Positions 17,601 to 26,536 are shown, numbered from the stretch's first letter. The stretch is 44,957 nucleotides of DNA from Petralouisia muris (GCF_004793545.1 NZ_SRYA01000039.1:1-44957), one strand, 5' to 3'. Notes: generated from the letters alone by a model not told the origin. Numbers and translations are program-made.

Positions 17601-18419
17601 ATGAAATTGCAGAATTTTCGGAGGCCCAGACGGCATCGCCAGTTCCATGGAACAGGCAGCATGGATTATTATGCTGCTCAGTCGGAACTAAGAAATTGGA
17701 ATGGCAGTTATAAGGTAATCGCTGCCTGCATGGTTTTGCTGCTGTGTCTTATTTTGAACCAGTTGGAAATTTCTGTCACAGTAATTGTTTCTATGGGAAT
17801 TGTAAATATATGGGGCAATCAGGTATCTTTTCGTGACTATGCAGGCTTTTTGAAAATTCCCATGGCATTCCTGCTGCTGGGGAGCGGGGTAATTGCTTTT
17901 GGAATTTCAAAATATCCGTTAGGAGATTTCAGGATATCCCTGCACTGGCGTTATCTCTGTATTTCAGACGAAGGGATAAGACAGGCTTTGGAACTATTTT
18001 TTAAATCTATGGGCGCTGTAAGCACCATGTATTTTCTGGCATTGTCTACTCCGGCAGGAGAGTTGGCAGGCATATTGAGAAAAGCCCATGTTCCCAAAGT
18101 GGTTGTGGAATTAATGCATATGATTTATCGCTTTATTTTTATTCTTACAAAGGTACAGGGAAATATGAAGGCAGCTGCCGTATCCAGGCTTGGGTATGTG
18201 GATTTTAAAACTTCCTGCCGTTCGTTTGGACAGACGGGAGGAAATCTTTTTTTGCTGTCTCTGAGGAAGGCAAATACATATTATGACGCTATGGTTTCCA
18301 GGGGATATGAAGGGGAACTTGTTTTCTGGGAAGAAGAGAAACCGGTAAAACTGTGGCAGGTTGGAATTCTGGCTATGTATGCAGCAGGATTGGTTTTCCT
18401 GTATTTCTGGGTAAAATAA
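17601..18419 (+). CDS. cbiQ: Cobalt ECF transporter, transmembrane (T) component
   Basis: 272 residues from the ATG at 17601, which follows AGGAAAGGA; the longer frame upstream overlaps the terminator and is rejected. Several membrane spans (VIAACMVLLLCLILNQL, ISVTVIVSMGIVNIWG, IPMAFLLLGSGVIAFG, VGILAMYAAGLVFLYFW) flank the conserved cytoplasmic coupling region with ELMHMIYRFIFIL and an A-x-x-x-R-G type helix (AMVSRGYEGEL). It couples the ATPase CbiO to the substrate-binding CbiM/CbiN for uptake of Co2+ (or Ni2+). First gene of an operon cbiQ-cbiO-HD-cbiM-cbiN, an order differing from the usual cbiMNQO. Confidence 0.9.
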   Translation: MKLQNFRRPRRHRQFHGTGSMDYYAAQSELRNWNGSYKVIAACMVLLLCLILNQLEISVTVIVSMGIVNIWGNQVSFRDYAGFLKIPMAFLLLGSGVIAFGISKYPLGDFRISLHWRYLCISDEGIRQALELFFKSMGAVSTMYFLALSTPAGELAGILRKAHVPKVVVELMHMIYRFIFILTKVQGNMKAAAVSRLGYVDFKTSCRSFGQTGGNLFLLSLRKANTYYDAMVSRGYEGELVFWEEEKPVKLWQVGILAMYAAGLVFLYFWVK

Positions 18420-18451
18420 GCATAAAAGCGGGACAGAGGAAGGGAGAAGGC

Positions 18452-19282
18452 TTGGAAAGTAATACAGAAGAAATTTTACGGACAGAGCGGTTGACTTATG
18501 AATATCAGCCGGGAAGTCCGGCATTGCGGGAACTGAGCATTTCTATCAGTCAGGGAGAGAAAATTGCTGTGATGGGTTCCAATGGGGCAGGAAAATCCAC
18601 ATTTTTTTTAAATTTGAACGGCGTGCTTCTGCCTACAGAAGGAACCATCTTTTATCGAGGGAAGCGGATTGGAAAAAAGGACCTGAATGATTTGAGAAAG
18701 CATGTGGGGTTTGTATTTCAGGATGCAGACAATCAGATTATTGCTTCGAGTGTTCAGGCAGAAGTGGCCTTTGGTCCAGTGAATCTGAAATTACCGAAAG
18801 GAGAAATTGAAAAAAGAGTTACCCGGGCTTTGGAATATATGGATCTTTTGGAATATCGGGAGCGGCCGCCCCATTATTTAAGCGGCGGCGAGAAGAAACG
18901 GGTCAGTATCGCCGATATCATTGCCATGAAGCCGGAGGTAATATTGTTTGATGAACCTACTGCAGCGCTGGATCCTTTGAGCGGAGACATGTTAGAGGAA
19001 GTGCTGGATAAATTGTCGGGGGAAGGGAAAACTTTGCTGATTTCCACCCATGATGTGGATTTTGCTTACCGCTGGGCGCAGCGGATTCTGGTTTTTGACA
19101 AAGGAGGACTGATAGCAGACAGCAATACTTTAGAGGTTTTCCGGCAGGAGGAAGTTTTAAAAAGAGCGCATTTGAAGAAACCGCAAATGCTTACGGTATA
19201 TGAAACCCTGCTGCGTAAGAATCTGATACGCCCGGACAGTTATCCCAGGCAGGCGAAGGAGTTGGCAGAGACATTGATGTGA
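18452..19282 (+). CDS. cbiO: Cobalt ECF transporter, ATP-binding component
   Basis: 276 residues from a TTG at 18452, chosen because AGGGAG lies just upstream and the ABC fold begins with ILRTERLTYEYQPG; the longer ATG frame overlaps cbiQ. Walker A GSNGAGKST (42-50), Q-loop FVFQDADNQI, signature LSGGEKKR, Walker B VILFDEPTAALDP and H-loop STHDVDFAYRW are all intact. The FQDxDNQ sequence is typical of ECF-type ATPases. The spacing of 32 bp from cbiQ shows one operon. Confidence 0.93.
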   Translation: MESNTEEILRTERLTYEYQPGSPALRELSISISQGEKIAVMGSNGAGKSTFFLNLNGVLLPTEGTIFYRGKRIGKKDLNDLRKHVGFVFQDADNQIIASSVQAEVAFGPVNLKLPKGEIEKRVTRALEYMDLLEYRERPPHYLSGGEKKRVSIADIIAMKPEVILFDEPTAALDPLSGDMLEEVLDKLSGEGKTLLISTHDVDFAYRWAQRILVFDKGGLIADSNTLEVFRQEEVLKRAHLKKPQMLTVYETLLRKNLIRPDSYPRQAKELAETLM

Positions 19283-19318
19283 TAAAGATTGTTTATTTTG
19301 GCAGAGAGGAGTTGCAGC

Positions 19319-19966
19319 ATGAGGAGAGAAAGGTATACGGAATATTTGGAATATGTGAAAGAATATCTTACAAAACACGGCGGAATGGTTTCTCCCAATC
19401 CGAGACATCCTTTCCGCTGCCGGTTTCAGCATACGATTCGTGTTCTGCACTGGTGCTTTCGGCTTGCGGAAGGGCTGGAGCAGGTGGAGGAAGAGGTATT
19501 ATATACAGCGGCAATTTTTCACGATATTGGTTATTCCGACGGAGAAAATGACCGGCATGCCCTGCGCAGCGGACAGGCGTTTCATGAATATGCGCTGAAT
19601 CGGCAGATGAACGCAGAGTTTCGGGAGAAAGTGGAAAAGCTGATTTATGCCCATTCCAACAAGGCTTTGCTGAAAAATAAAAACGTCAGCCTGGAACTGA
19701 TTTTGCTGATGGAAGCGGATTTGCTGGATGAGGAAGGGGCCATGGGAATTGTGTGGGATTGTATGAGTATGGGAAATATCCATGCGTCCAGTTATGCAGC
19801 GGCTTATTATCACATTATGGAGAATTCTAATAAGAAGGAGCCTAATCCTATGGTAACGGAAAAGGCAAAAGTTTTCTGGGAGGAAAAGAAACGTGTGGTT
19901 TCTGAATTTGCAGATATTCTTGCAGAGGATTTGATGATAGGAAGCCCGTATTTTGATATTTACTGA
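19319..19966 (+). CDS. HD-domain phosphohydrolase inside the cobalt operon
   Basis: 215 residues from the ATG at 19319, preceded by AGAGGAG; an upstream in-frame ATG at 19289 overlaps nothing but has no ribosome site. Metal ligands of the HD superfamily are visible: H38 (FQHTIRV), H68-D69 (FHDIGYSDG) and D134 (MEADLLDEEG). The layout resembles the small uncharacterised HD hydrolases of the YpgQ/YedJ type acting on nucleotides. Its position between cbiO and cbiM is unusual; HD enzymes can use Mn, Fe, Ni or Co, so a metal-linked role is possible but is only inference. Confidence 0.82.
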   Translation: MRRERYTEYLEYVKEYLTKHGGMVSPNPRHPFRCRFQHTIRVLHWCFRLAEGLEQVEEEVLYTAAIFHDIGYSDGENDRHALRSGQAFHEYALNRQMNAEFREKVEKLIYAHSNKALLKNKNVSLELILLMEADLLDEEGAMGIVWDCMSMGNIHASSYAAAYYHIMENSNKKEPNPMVTEKAKVFWEEKKRVVSEFADILAEDLMIGSPYFDIY

Positions 19967-20010
19967 TAATGCCGTATAAAAGCGTTTACGAACCGGAAAG
20001 GAGAAAATTT

Positions 20011-20754
20011 ATGAAGAACCAACAGAAAAAACGATTTGTTTTAGTCATTGCCGTATTTGCAGCCTTTGCAATAGCGCCGGCTGCTAATGCCATGCACATT
20101 ATGGAGGGATATCTGCCGATACGTTTTTGTATTGCTTGGGGAGTCATATGTGTTCCGTTTCTGATTATGGGATTTTTCTCAATCAGAAATAAGCTGCAGG
20201 AAAATCCAAAGAATATTACCATACTTGCCATGTCCGGAGCGTTTATTTTTGTGATCTCTTCTTTGAAAATTCCTTCGGTAACGGGAAGCTGTTCCCACAT
20301 GACGGGAACCGGTTTGGGAGCAATTTTGTTTGGGCCAGGCGCAGTCAGTATTCTTGGAGTTATCGTATTGATTTTTCAGGCTATTTTGTTGGCGCATGGA
20401 GGTTTGACAAGCCTGGGAGCAAATACCTTTTCCATGGCAGTCGCAGGGCCTTTTTTGTCTTACGGCATATATAAGCTTTGCAGGAAATGCAGAGTAAACC
20501 GCAGGGTCAGTGTATTTCTGGCGGCAGCTTTTGGAGATCTTTTTACTTACTGCGTCACCAGCATTCAGCTTGCAGTTGCTTATCCCTCTGAGAATGGCGG
20601 GATTCTGGCGTCAGCAGGAAAATTTTTGACGGTATTTGCACCAACGCAGCTTCCCCTTGCAGTGGTAGAGGGGCTTTTGACAATGATTATTATGATTACC
20701 CTGGAAAATTACGCCAGGTCTGAATTGAAAAATGTTGGATATCTGGAAAATTGA
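20011..20754 (+). CDS. cbiM: Cobalt ECF transporter, substrate-specific component CbiM
   Basis: 247 residues from the ATG at 20011, which follows GGAAAGGAG. A cleavable signal (VLVIAVFAAFAIAPAANA) would leave Met28-His29 at the mature N-terminus, and M-H-I-M-E-G-Y-L-P is the CbiM/NikM metal-binding signature where the N-terminal amine and His2 bind the ion. Further hallmark segments are IPSVTGSCSHMTGTGLGAILFGP and LAHGGLTSLGANTFSM. Seven spans are predicted. It works with CbiN, CbiQ and CbiO at the membrane. Confidence 0.95.
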   Translation: MKNQQKKRFVLVIAVFAAFAIAPAANAMHIMEGYLPIRFCIAWGVICVPFLIMGFFSIRNKLQENPKNITILAMSGAFIFVISSLKIPSVTGSCSHMTGTGLGAILFGPGAVSILGVIVLIFQAILLAHGGLTSLGANTFSMAVAGPFLSYGIYKLCRKCRVNRRVSVFLAAAFGDLFTYCVTSIQLAVAYPSENGGILASAGKFLTVFAPTQLPLAVVEGLLTMIIMITLENYARSELKNVGYLEN

Positions 20755-20813
20755 TGAGAATTATTATAATTTGTGTGAAGCAGACCCATTGTCATACATA
20801 GGAGGTATACAGT

Positions 20814-21122
20814 ATGAAGAGTTCGGATAAAAAAATAATAGCGGCAGTTCTGGTGGCAGTACTGTTGATCATAGCAGTTCCCTTGCTGTTGCTAAGAGGT
20901 GCGGAATTCGGCGGCTCCGATGATGCTGGAAGTCAGGCCATTGAAGCCATTGCCGATGATTATGAGCCATGGTTTACGCCTGTTTTGGAGACTTTAATCG
21001 GAGGAGAGCTGCCGGGAGAAGTAGAAAGTCTGATGTTTTGTATTCAGACAGGAATTGGCGTAGGAATTATTGCTTTTCTTATGGGACGATTTGTGGAACG
21101 AAAAAAATGGGAAAATCAATAA
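20814..21122 (+). CDS. cbiN: Cobalt ECF transporter auxiliary component CbiN
   Basis: 102 residues with two spans (IIAAVLVAVLLIIAVPLLLL near the N-terminus, and IQTGIGVGIIAFLMG near the C-terminus) around a conserved extracellular loop containing F-G-G-S-D-D and YEPWFTPV. CbiN is needed for metal loading into CbiM. TAGGAGG lies just before the ATG. It closes the operon; a new promoter starts 7 bp behind its stop, with no obvious terminator between, so read-through into the T-box leader is possible. Confidence 0.93.
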   Translation: MKSSDKKIIAAVLVAVLLIIAVPLLLLRGAEFGGSDDAGSQAIEAIADDYEPWFTPVLETLIGGELPGEVESLMFCIQTGIGVGIIAFLMGRFVERKKWENQ

Positions 21123-21128
21123 AAACTC

Positions 21129-21157
21129 TTGACATTACTTCGCTATCGTAGTAAAGT
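21129..21157 (+). promoter_or_regulatory. Promoter of the tryptophan T-box transcript
   Basis: Perfect -35 TTGACA (21129-21134), 17-bp spacer, TAAAGT (21152-21157); a second possible -10 TATAAC overlaps at 21157-21162. It lies just before the T-box leader. Confidence 0.65.
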
Positions 21158-21163
21158 ATAACG

Positions 21164-21438
21164 CATATAGAGAAACCGATGAAAAAGAGTAGTAAGTTCT
21201 GGTTGAAATTACAGAGAGCTGTATAGGGTGGAATTACAGTATGGAGACCTGAATGGAATGGACTTTTGAGGGCGGTCTGAACTCGTAATGGAAGTAGGAG
21301 CCGCCGGGAACCGGACCCGTTATCAACCCGGCATGTATGATAGTACATGAGAGAGTGGACATTTGTCAATTTGAGTGGTACCGCGATAATAAGAATTTAT
21401 TACCGTCTCAAGCGTTAGCTTGAGGCGGTTTTCTTTTA
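21164..21438 (+). promoter_or_regulatory. T-box leader, tryptophan specifier
   Basis: Classical T-box features in order: the AG-bulge/Stem I elements (CAGAGAGCTG near 21222 and GGGTGGAA near 21227-21236), a specifier region GAA-TGG-AAT with TGG at 21254-21256, the T-box core GAGTGGTACCGCG (21373-21385) that pairs with the free tRNA 3' end, and a competing terminator. The TGG codon calls for uncharged tRNA-Trp: starvation for tryptophan lets transcription proceed into the ABC transporter genes. The class is beyond doubt; the specifier position is read by eye from the stem I context. Confidence 0.93.
21402..21438 (+). terminator. T-box terminator
   Basis: CCGTCTCAAGC (21403-21413), loop GTTA, GCTTGAGGCGG, then TTTTCTTTT. 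The 5' arm follows directly on the T-box core, as needed for the antiterminator switch. Confidence 0.9.
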
Positions 21439-21577
21439 TTAAGAAGGCTAAAATATGAAAGTTCGCGACTTTCTTATAAGATAAAAGTCCTCCGGGCAGG
21501 ATGTGGGCTTGTGTGCATTGTTCATGAAAACCCTTTTTCATTGGTTTTTCAAAAAATAAGAAAATGAGGAAAACACT

Positions 21578-22615
21578 ATGAAAAGAAAAACACTTGCAAT
21601 TTTAACCACAATTACAATGATGGCAGCCATATTTACAGGTTGCGGCAGTAACGGCGCAAAAGGAGCGGCAGAAGCCGACAGTGGAAAAGGCGAAGAAGAG
21701 TTTTATACCATCGGCATTTCCCAGTTTGCGGAACACGGCTCTTTAGATAACTGCCGGGAAGGATTTATAAAGGGATTGGCAGAAGAGGGCATTGTGGAAG
21801 GGGAAAATCTGAAAGTGATTTACGACAATGCCCAGACGGATACGGGAACAGCCAGTACGATAGCGGAAGGGTTTGTTTCCCAGAAAACAGATTTGATCTG
21901 TGCCATTGCAACGCCCTGCGCTATGAGTGCATATAATGCATGTATGGAGACAGATATCCCGGTGGTGTATACGGCGGTTTCAGATCCGGCAGAGGCAGGC
22001 CTTGCAGATGAAGAAGGCAATCCAGTTGGAAATATTACGGGTTCCTCCGATGTGCTTCCGGTAAAAGCTCAGCTGGAAATGATTCGCAGCTTATTGCCTA
22101 AAGCAGAGAAAATCGGGATTATCTACACTACCAGCGAGGCCAATTCCCTCAGCACCATTGCCACATACAAAGAACTGGCAGGAGACTATGGATTTGAGAT
22201 TGTGGATTCCGGCATTACCGCACCTTCCGAGGTGGAAATGGCAGCCGCAGATCTGGTTACCCGGGTAGACTGCCTGACGAATCTGACAGACAATACGGTG
22301 GTAGACGCCCTGCAGACGGTGCTGGCTGCGGCCAATGAAAAGAAGATTCCGATATTCGGAAGCGAAATTGAGCAGGTGAAATCCGGCTGTGTGGCTTCCA
22401 TGGGAATTGAATATGTGGAGTTGGGCAGACAGACCGGAGTGATGGCGGCAAAAATCCTCAAGGGAGAGGCAAAGGCAGAAGAAACGCCCTTTATCTCAGC
22501 CACAGAAGCAGAACTTTATGTCAATACAGCCGCTGCAGATAAAATAGGAATGGCATTGGATGAAAACGATGTAAAGGATGCGGCAGAAACTTTTAATGAA
22601 ATAACGGCAGAATAA
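21578..22615 (+). CDS. trpX: Tryptophan-type ABC transporter, substrate-binding lipoprotein
   Basis: 345 residues with a lipoprotein signal (AAIFTGC, lipidated C22) and a type 1 periplasmic-binding fold of the ABC_sub_bind (PF04392-like) family: FYTIGISQFAEHGSLD at the start of the mature domain, IPVVYTAVSDPAEAGL, and GRQTGVMAAKILKGE near the end. The preceding tryptophan T-box identifies the probable ligand as tryptophan, as in the TrpXYZ systems. GAGGAAA precedes the ATG. First gene of a three-gene operon. Confidence 0.88.
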   Translation: MKRKTLAILTTITMMAAIFTGCGSNGAKGAAEADSGKGEEEFYTIGISQFAEHGSLDNCREGFIKGLAEEGIVEGENLKVIYDNAQTDTGTASTIAEGFVSQKTDLICAIATPCAMSAYNACMETDIPVVYTAVSDPAEAGLADEEGNPVGNITGSSDVLPVKAQLEMIRSLLPKAEKIGIIYTTSEANSLSTIATYKELAGDYGFEIVDSGITAPSEVEMAAADLVTRVDCLTNLTDNTVVDALQTVLAAANEKKIPIFGSEIEQVKSGCVASMGIEYVELGRQTGVMAAKILKGEAKAEETPFISATEAELYVNTAAADKIGMALDENDVKDAAETFNEITAE

Positions 22616-22639
22616 GAAAAAGACAGATGGAGTGATAAT

Positions 22640-23536
22640 ATGATGCTGATTTTAAGTGTACTGGAACAGGGGCTTATTTATGGAGTAATGGCATTAGGAG
22701 TGTATATTACCTATAAAATCCTGGATTTTCCGGACCTGACCGTGGATGGCAGCTTTCCTATGGGGGCTGCTATTGCAGCGGTGATGATAACAGAAGGAAT
22801 CCATCCGCTTTTGACCCTTCCGGTTAGTTTTGGAGCGGGAGCGTTTGTGGGGATATTAACCGGGCTGATTCATGTAAAATTGAAGGTGCGGGATTTGCTT
22901 TCCGGCATAATCATGATGACGGCACTGTATACTGTTAATTTGAGAATTACTGGTAAGGCAAATGTCCCTCTGTACAACAAAGCAACTGTTTTTGACAACC
23001 GGTTTACCGAGGGAATTGCAGGAAATGCATTGGCGCCTGCTGCCACATTGCTGGGAATCGCAGTGATTGCCATATTGGTGAAATATCTTTTGGACTGGTA
23101 TCTAAGCACTCATTCCGGATATTTGCTGCAGGCCGTGGGAGATAATGATGTATTTGTTACATCTATGGGAGTGGATAAAGGCAGGGTAAAAATGATTGGC
23201 CTTGCCATTGCCAACGGGCTTACCGCTTTAGGAGGCTGTCTGTTTGCACAGCAGCAGAGGTTTTTTGATATTTCCATGGGAACAGGGACCGTAGTCATTG
23301 GGCTGGCCAGCGTGATTATCGGAACCAGCCTGTTAAAAAAAGCGACGCTGCTTCGGGTGACCAGCAGCGTAATCATTGGTTCCATACTCTATAAAGCCTG
23401 CGTGGCTTTGGCTCTCCGCTATATGAAGGTAATTAATCTGCAGTCCAAGGATTTAAAGCTGGTAACATCAGTTCTGTTTTTACTGATTCTGGTAATTGCA
23501 AATGAGAGAAGGAAGAAGGTGAAAAAGAATGCTTGA
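22640..23536 (+). CDS. trpY: Tryptophan-type ABC transporter, permease
   Basis: 298 residues, about eight to nine hydrophobic segments, of the branched-chain-amino-acid-type permease family (BPD_transp_2-like: LDFPDLTVDGSFPMGAAIAA, LSTHSGYLLQAVGDNDVFV, GLAIANGLTALGGCLFAQQQ). Two ATG codons in a row (22640, 22643) can start it; ATGGAGTG lies upstream. It follows the lipoprotein gene by 24 bp and its end overlaps the ATPase gene by 8 bp, showing translational coupling. Confidence 0.9.
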   Translation: MMLILSVLEQGLIYGVMALGVYITYKILDFPDLTVDGSFPMGAAIAAVMITEGIHPLLTLPVSFGAGAFVGILTGLIHVKLKVRDLLSGIIMMTALYTVNLRITGKANVPLYNKATVFDNRFTEGIAGNALAPAATLLGIAVIAILVKYLLDWYLSTHSGYLLQAVGDNDVFVTSMGVDKGRVKMIGLAIANGLTALGGCLFAQQQRFFDISMGTGTVVIGLASVIIGTSLLKKATLLRVTSSVIIGSILYKACVALALRYMKVINLQSKDLKLVTSVLFLLILVIANERRKKVKKNA

Positions 23537-24302
23537 ATTGAAAAATATTACGAAACATTACAATCCGGGAACGGTAAATGAGCTGTGTTTGTTTGAGCAT
23601 TTTAACCTTGTGATTCCGGATCGGCAGTTTATGTCTGTGGTAGGCAGCAATGGTTCCGGAAAGACCTCTATGCTGAATCTGATTTGCGGAAGCATAGAGG
23701 CGGACGCAGGGCAGATTCTGGTAAATGGAAAGGATATTACCGGCAAAAAAGATTTTGAGCGCCACAGGAAGATTGGAAGAGTATTTCAGGACCCGGCCAA
23801 GGGCACCTGCCCTTCCATGACGATTTTTGAAAATATGTCCATTGCAGATCATAAGGGAAAAGGATACGGGCTGGGGCAGGGAAAGAATAAGAAGAAAGCC
23901 GAGAAATACCGGGAGATGCTGCAAAGCCTGAATTTGGGGCTGGAAGATAAAATGGAAACAAAGGCAGGAGCTCTTTCCGGCGGACAGCGGCAGACTCTGG
24001 CATTGCTTATGGCAACAATGACGCCCATTGAATTCCTGATTCTGGATGAACATACGGCGGCTTTAGATCCCAGAACCGCAGAGCTTGTCATGGAATTGAC
24101 AGGGAAAATTGTAAAACAGAAGCAGGTCACTACAATTATGGTTACCCATAATCTTCGGTATGCGGTGGAATACGGGGATCGCCTCCTAATGATGCATCAG
24201 GGAACTGCAGTAATGGATTTTGCAGGAGAAGAAAAGGCAAAGCTGAAGGTGGAGGATATTCTTAGGACATTTAATGAAATCAGTATTGAATGCGGGAATT
24301 AG
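23529..24302 (+). CDS. trpZ: Tryptophan-type ABC transporter, ATPase
   Basis: 257 residues. Walker A GSNGSGKTS, Q-loop RVFQDPAKGT, signature LSGGQRQ, Walker B FLILDEHTAALDP and H-loop VTHNLRYAVEY are all present. The second Walker B position reads D-E-H-T, where most importers have D-E-P-T, a variant common in this subfamily. It overlaps the permease gene by 8 bp with AGAAGGAAGAAGG inside that gene as ribosome site. A hairpin CCGGCA/TGCCGG follows the stop but has no T-run. Confidence 0.92.
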   Translation: MLELKNITKHYNPGTVNELCLFEHFNLVIPDRQFMSVVGSNGSGKTSMLNLICGSIEADAGQILVNGKDITGKKDFERHRKIGRVFQDPAKGTCPSMTIFENMSIADHKGKGYGLGQGKNKKKAEKYREMLQSLNLGLEDKMETKAGALSGGQRQTLALLMATMTPIEFLILDEHTAALDPRTAELVMELTGKIVKQKQVTTIMVTHNLRYAVEYGDRLLMMHQGTAVMDFAGEEKAKLKVEDILRTFNEISIECGN

Positions 24303-24403
24303 CCGGCAGTGCGTTCTATTGCCGGGCCGGCGTTTCGGGATTTTGGCATTACAAAAGGATAGTTACGTTGGAATTTTTCTGGAAAATTTTGCCGTAAAAC
24401 CTC

Positions 24404-24432
24404 TTTACATTCATAGCATTCCGTGTTATATT
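24404..24432 (+). promoter_or_regulatory. Promoter of the Ig-like surface protein gene
   Basis: TTTACA (24404-24409), 17-bp spacer, TATATT (24427-24432), 76 bp upstream of the ATG. A short inverted repeat ATCACA/TGTGAT lies in the leader (about 24439-24461). Confidence 0.65.
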
Positions 24433-24507
24433 AGAACAATCACAGACCAGAGGTTTGTGATTTCTGATATAAACCGGGATTCCTGCCATAAGGAATGGAG
24501 GAATGTT

Positions 24508-25530
24508 ATGTCAGAAGTTACATCAGTGAAGAAAAAAGTCTTGAGAACAGCATTTGCAGTATGCTGCATGATATCCGTGCTGTTTCTTTCCATAAGTCAG
24601 TCAATGACAGCTTATGCGGCTTCCGGGCTGGAAGCCGTGGTCTTAAATTTTTATTCCAAAACGGTGAAAATCGGAGACGAATGTTATCTTCTTGCCCTTA
24701 CCACGAACGGTAAAAAGCCCTCTTTTTCATCCAGTGATTCCAAAATTGCCTCGGTTAATACCTATGGAAAAATTACAGCGAAAAAAGCAGGAACGGTAAA
24801 AATCACGGCAAAGATTAAGAATGGGGAGGCAAGCTGCACAGTTACAGTGCAGAAAACAAAGATTCAGCTAAGCGCGAAGGAAATTTCTCTGGAAAATGGA
24901 CAGAGCGCCAGATTAAAAGTCAATTCTTCCACGGGGCATCCCGTAACCTTTAAAACCAGTAAAAAAAGCATTGCCGAGGTAGACGAAAACGGAGTGATCA
25001 CGGCCAAAAAGCCGGGAACTGCCACAATTACGGCAACTGTGGATAAAATATCTGCAAGCTGCAGGGTTACGGTGAAAAAGCCCACGGTCAGTCTGAGTAA
25101 ACGGTCTGTTTCTCTGTACCGGAACAGGAAAGTGCGTTTAACAGTCAAATCAACCTCAAACAGCGCGCCCAAGTGGAAAAGCAATAAGAAAAGTGTTGCA
25201 ACAATAGAACAAAACGGCGTAGTTACAGCAGTAAAAAATGGCTCCGCAGTTATTACCGTAACAGTGGATGGCGTAAGCAAAAGCTGTGAAGTTACAGTGA
25301 AAAAGCCTGTGGTTAAATTTGCAGAAAGTGAAATCATCATGGCAAGAGGGGAGACCAGAAAAGTGAACGTAACGGTTTCTTCCGGAAATAAGCCGGTATT
25401 TTCAAGCTCAAACACCAGTATTGCTTCCGTGGACGAACAGGGAAACATATCAGCAAATGATGCAGGAAAAGCCTATATTTATGCTAAAGAAGACGGAGTA
25501 AAGAGCCGCATGCAAGTAATTGTAAAATGA
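24508..25530 (+). CDS. Secreted protein with four Big_2 Ig-like domains
   Basis: 340 residues from the ATG at 24508, which follows GGAATGGAGG; the longer frame begins inside the ATPase gene and is rejected. A signal peptide (FAVCCMISVLFLSISQSM, cleavage near AYAA) is followed by four tandem domains of about 75-80 residues, each with the Big_2 signature: S-S-x-x-x-I-A-S-V-x-x-x-G-x-I-T-A-K-x-A-G-T-x-x-I-T spread over the repeat. There is no LPXTG motif or C-terminal membrane helix, so anchoring is unclear; the many lysines might bind wall polymers. Such domains mediate adhesion or wall binding in gut Clostridia. It has its own promoter. Confidence 0.87.
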   Translation: MSEVTSVKKKVLRTAFAVCCMISVLFLSISQSMTAYAASGLEAVVLNFYSKTVKIGDECYLLALTTNGKKPSFSSSDSKIASVNTYGKITAKKAGTVKITAKIKNGEASCTVTVQKTKIQLSAKEISLENGQSARLKVNSSTGHPVTFKTSKKSIAEVDENGVITAKKPGTATITATVDKISASCRVTVKKPTVSLSKRSVSLYRNRKVRLTVKSTSNSAPKWKSNKKSVATIEQNGVVTAVKNGSAVITVTVDGVSKSCEVTVKKPVVKFAESEIIMARGETRKVNVTVSSGNKPVFSSSNTSIASVDEQGNISANDAGKAYIYAKEDGVKSRMQVIVK

Positions 25531-25669
25531 TAATCAATATCTGATATTGGCAGGAATCCCGGGAAATCAGAAATAACAAAAGAAATTGCAAAAAGTTATA
25601 TACTTCTCTGCCGGATATGCTTATAATAGATTCTGTGAAAGTAATATTTATCAAACAGGAGGAAACAAA

Positions 25670-26518
25670 ATGGCAGAGAATCAGGAGTGCAGCAGTGCAT
25701 CAAGCTGTTCAAGAGAAAGTTGTGAAGGGTGTCCCAGCCGTAATGGAGGCGGGCCTCAAAGTTTTATAGAAGAATTGAATCCCTTTTCCAGCGTGAAAAA
25801 AGTCATTGGGATCGTTAGCGGAAAAGGGGGCGTGGGGAAGTCTTTTGTTACGGCGTCGCTGGCGTCCGCTATGAGAAAACAGGGGTATGAGACGGGAATT
25901 TTGGATGCAGACATTACAGGTCCTTCTATTCCGAAAATGTATGGGATTCATGGTCCGGCAGAAGGAAATGATATGGGATTGTTTCCGATTCCGGCCCAGG
26001 ACGGCACGAAAATTATGTCATTGAATTTGTTGGTGGATGATGAGGAAGCTCCGGTCGTTTGGCGGGGGCCTGTAATTGCGTCAACTGTAAAGCAGTTCTG
26101 GCATGATGTTTATTGGGGGGATTTGGATTATCTGTTTGTAGACATGCCGCCTGGAACCGGTGATGTGCCTTTGACGGTGTTTCAATCCCTTCCGGTGGAT
26201 GGAATCATAATTGTAACATCTCCTCAGGAACTGGTGCACTTAATTGTAAAAAAAGCGATCAATATGGCCGGAATGATGAATATTCCGGTGCTTGGCATTG
26301 TGGAAAATTACAGTTACCTGAAATGCCCTGATTGCGGAAAAGAGATTAAAATATTCGGGGAAAGCCATCTGGAGGAAGCGGCGGCTAAGCGGAATATTCC
26401 GGTGCTTGGAAAAATGCCGCTGAATCCTGAGTATGCCCGGCTGGCAGATGAAGGGAAGTTCCATCAATTAGAAAATTCTTATCTGGAAGAAGCGGTGAAA
26501 AAAATAACAAATATTTAG
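25670..26518 (+). CDS. Mrp/NBP35-type P-loop iron-sulfur carrier
   Basis: 282 residues from the ATG at 25670, directly after CAGGAGG; the longer ATG frame upstream lacks a ribosome site. Deviant Walker A SGKGGVGKS (50-58), DADITGPSIPKM, and MPPGTGDVPLT are typical of ApbC/Mrp proteins that bind and transfer Fe-S clusters. Two Cys groups are present: an N-terminal cluster C7, C13, C18, C21 as in NBP35-like proteins, and the C-terminal CPDC (C219, C222) that bridges an Fe-S cluster between subunits. Probable -10 TATAAT at 25622-25627 without a good -35. It is followed by a terminator and seems monocistronic. Confidence 0.92.
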   Translation: MAENQECSSASSCSRESCEGCPSRNGGGPQSFIEELNPFSSVKKVIGIVSGKGGVGKSFVTASLASAMRKQGYETGILDADITGPSIPKMYGIHGPAEGNDMGLFPIPAQDGTKIMSLNLLVDDEEAPVVWRGPVIASTVKQFWHDVYWGDLDYLFVDMPPGTGDVPLTVFQSLPVDGIIIVTSPQELVHLIVKKAINMAGMMNIPVLGIVENYSYLKCPDCGKEIKIFGESHLEEAAAKRNIPVLGKMPLNPEYARLADEGKFHQLENSYLEEAVKKITNI

Positions 26519-26536
26519 AGTCTTTTGACATTCCAA

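Noticed and set aside
24303-24340. Terminator behind the tryptophan ABC ATPase gene
   Set aside because: CCGGCA/TGCCGG stem without a T-run; not listed as a terminator.
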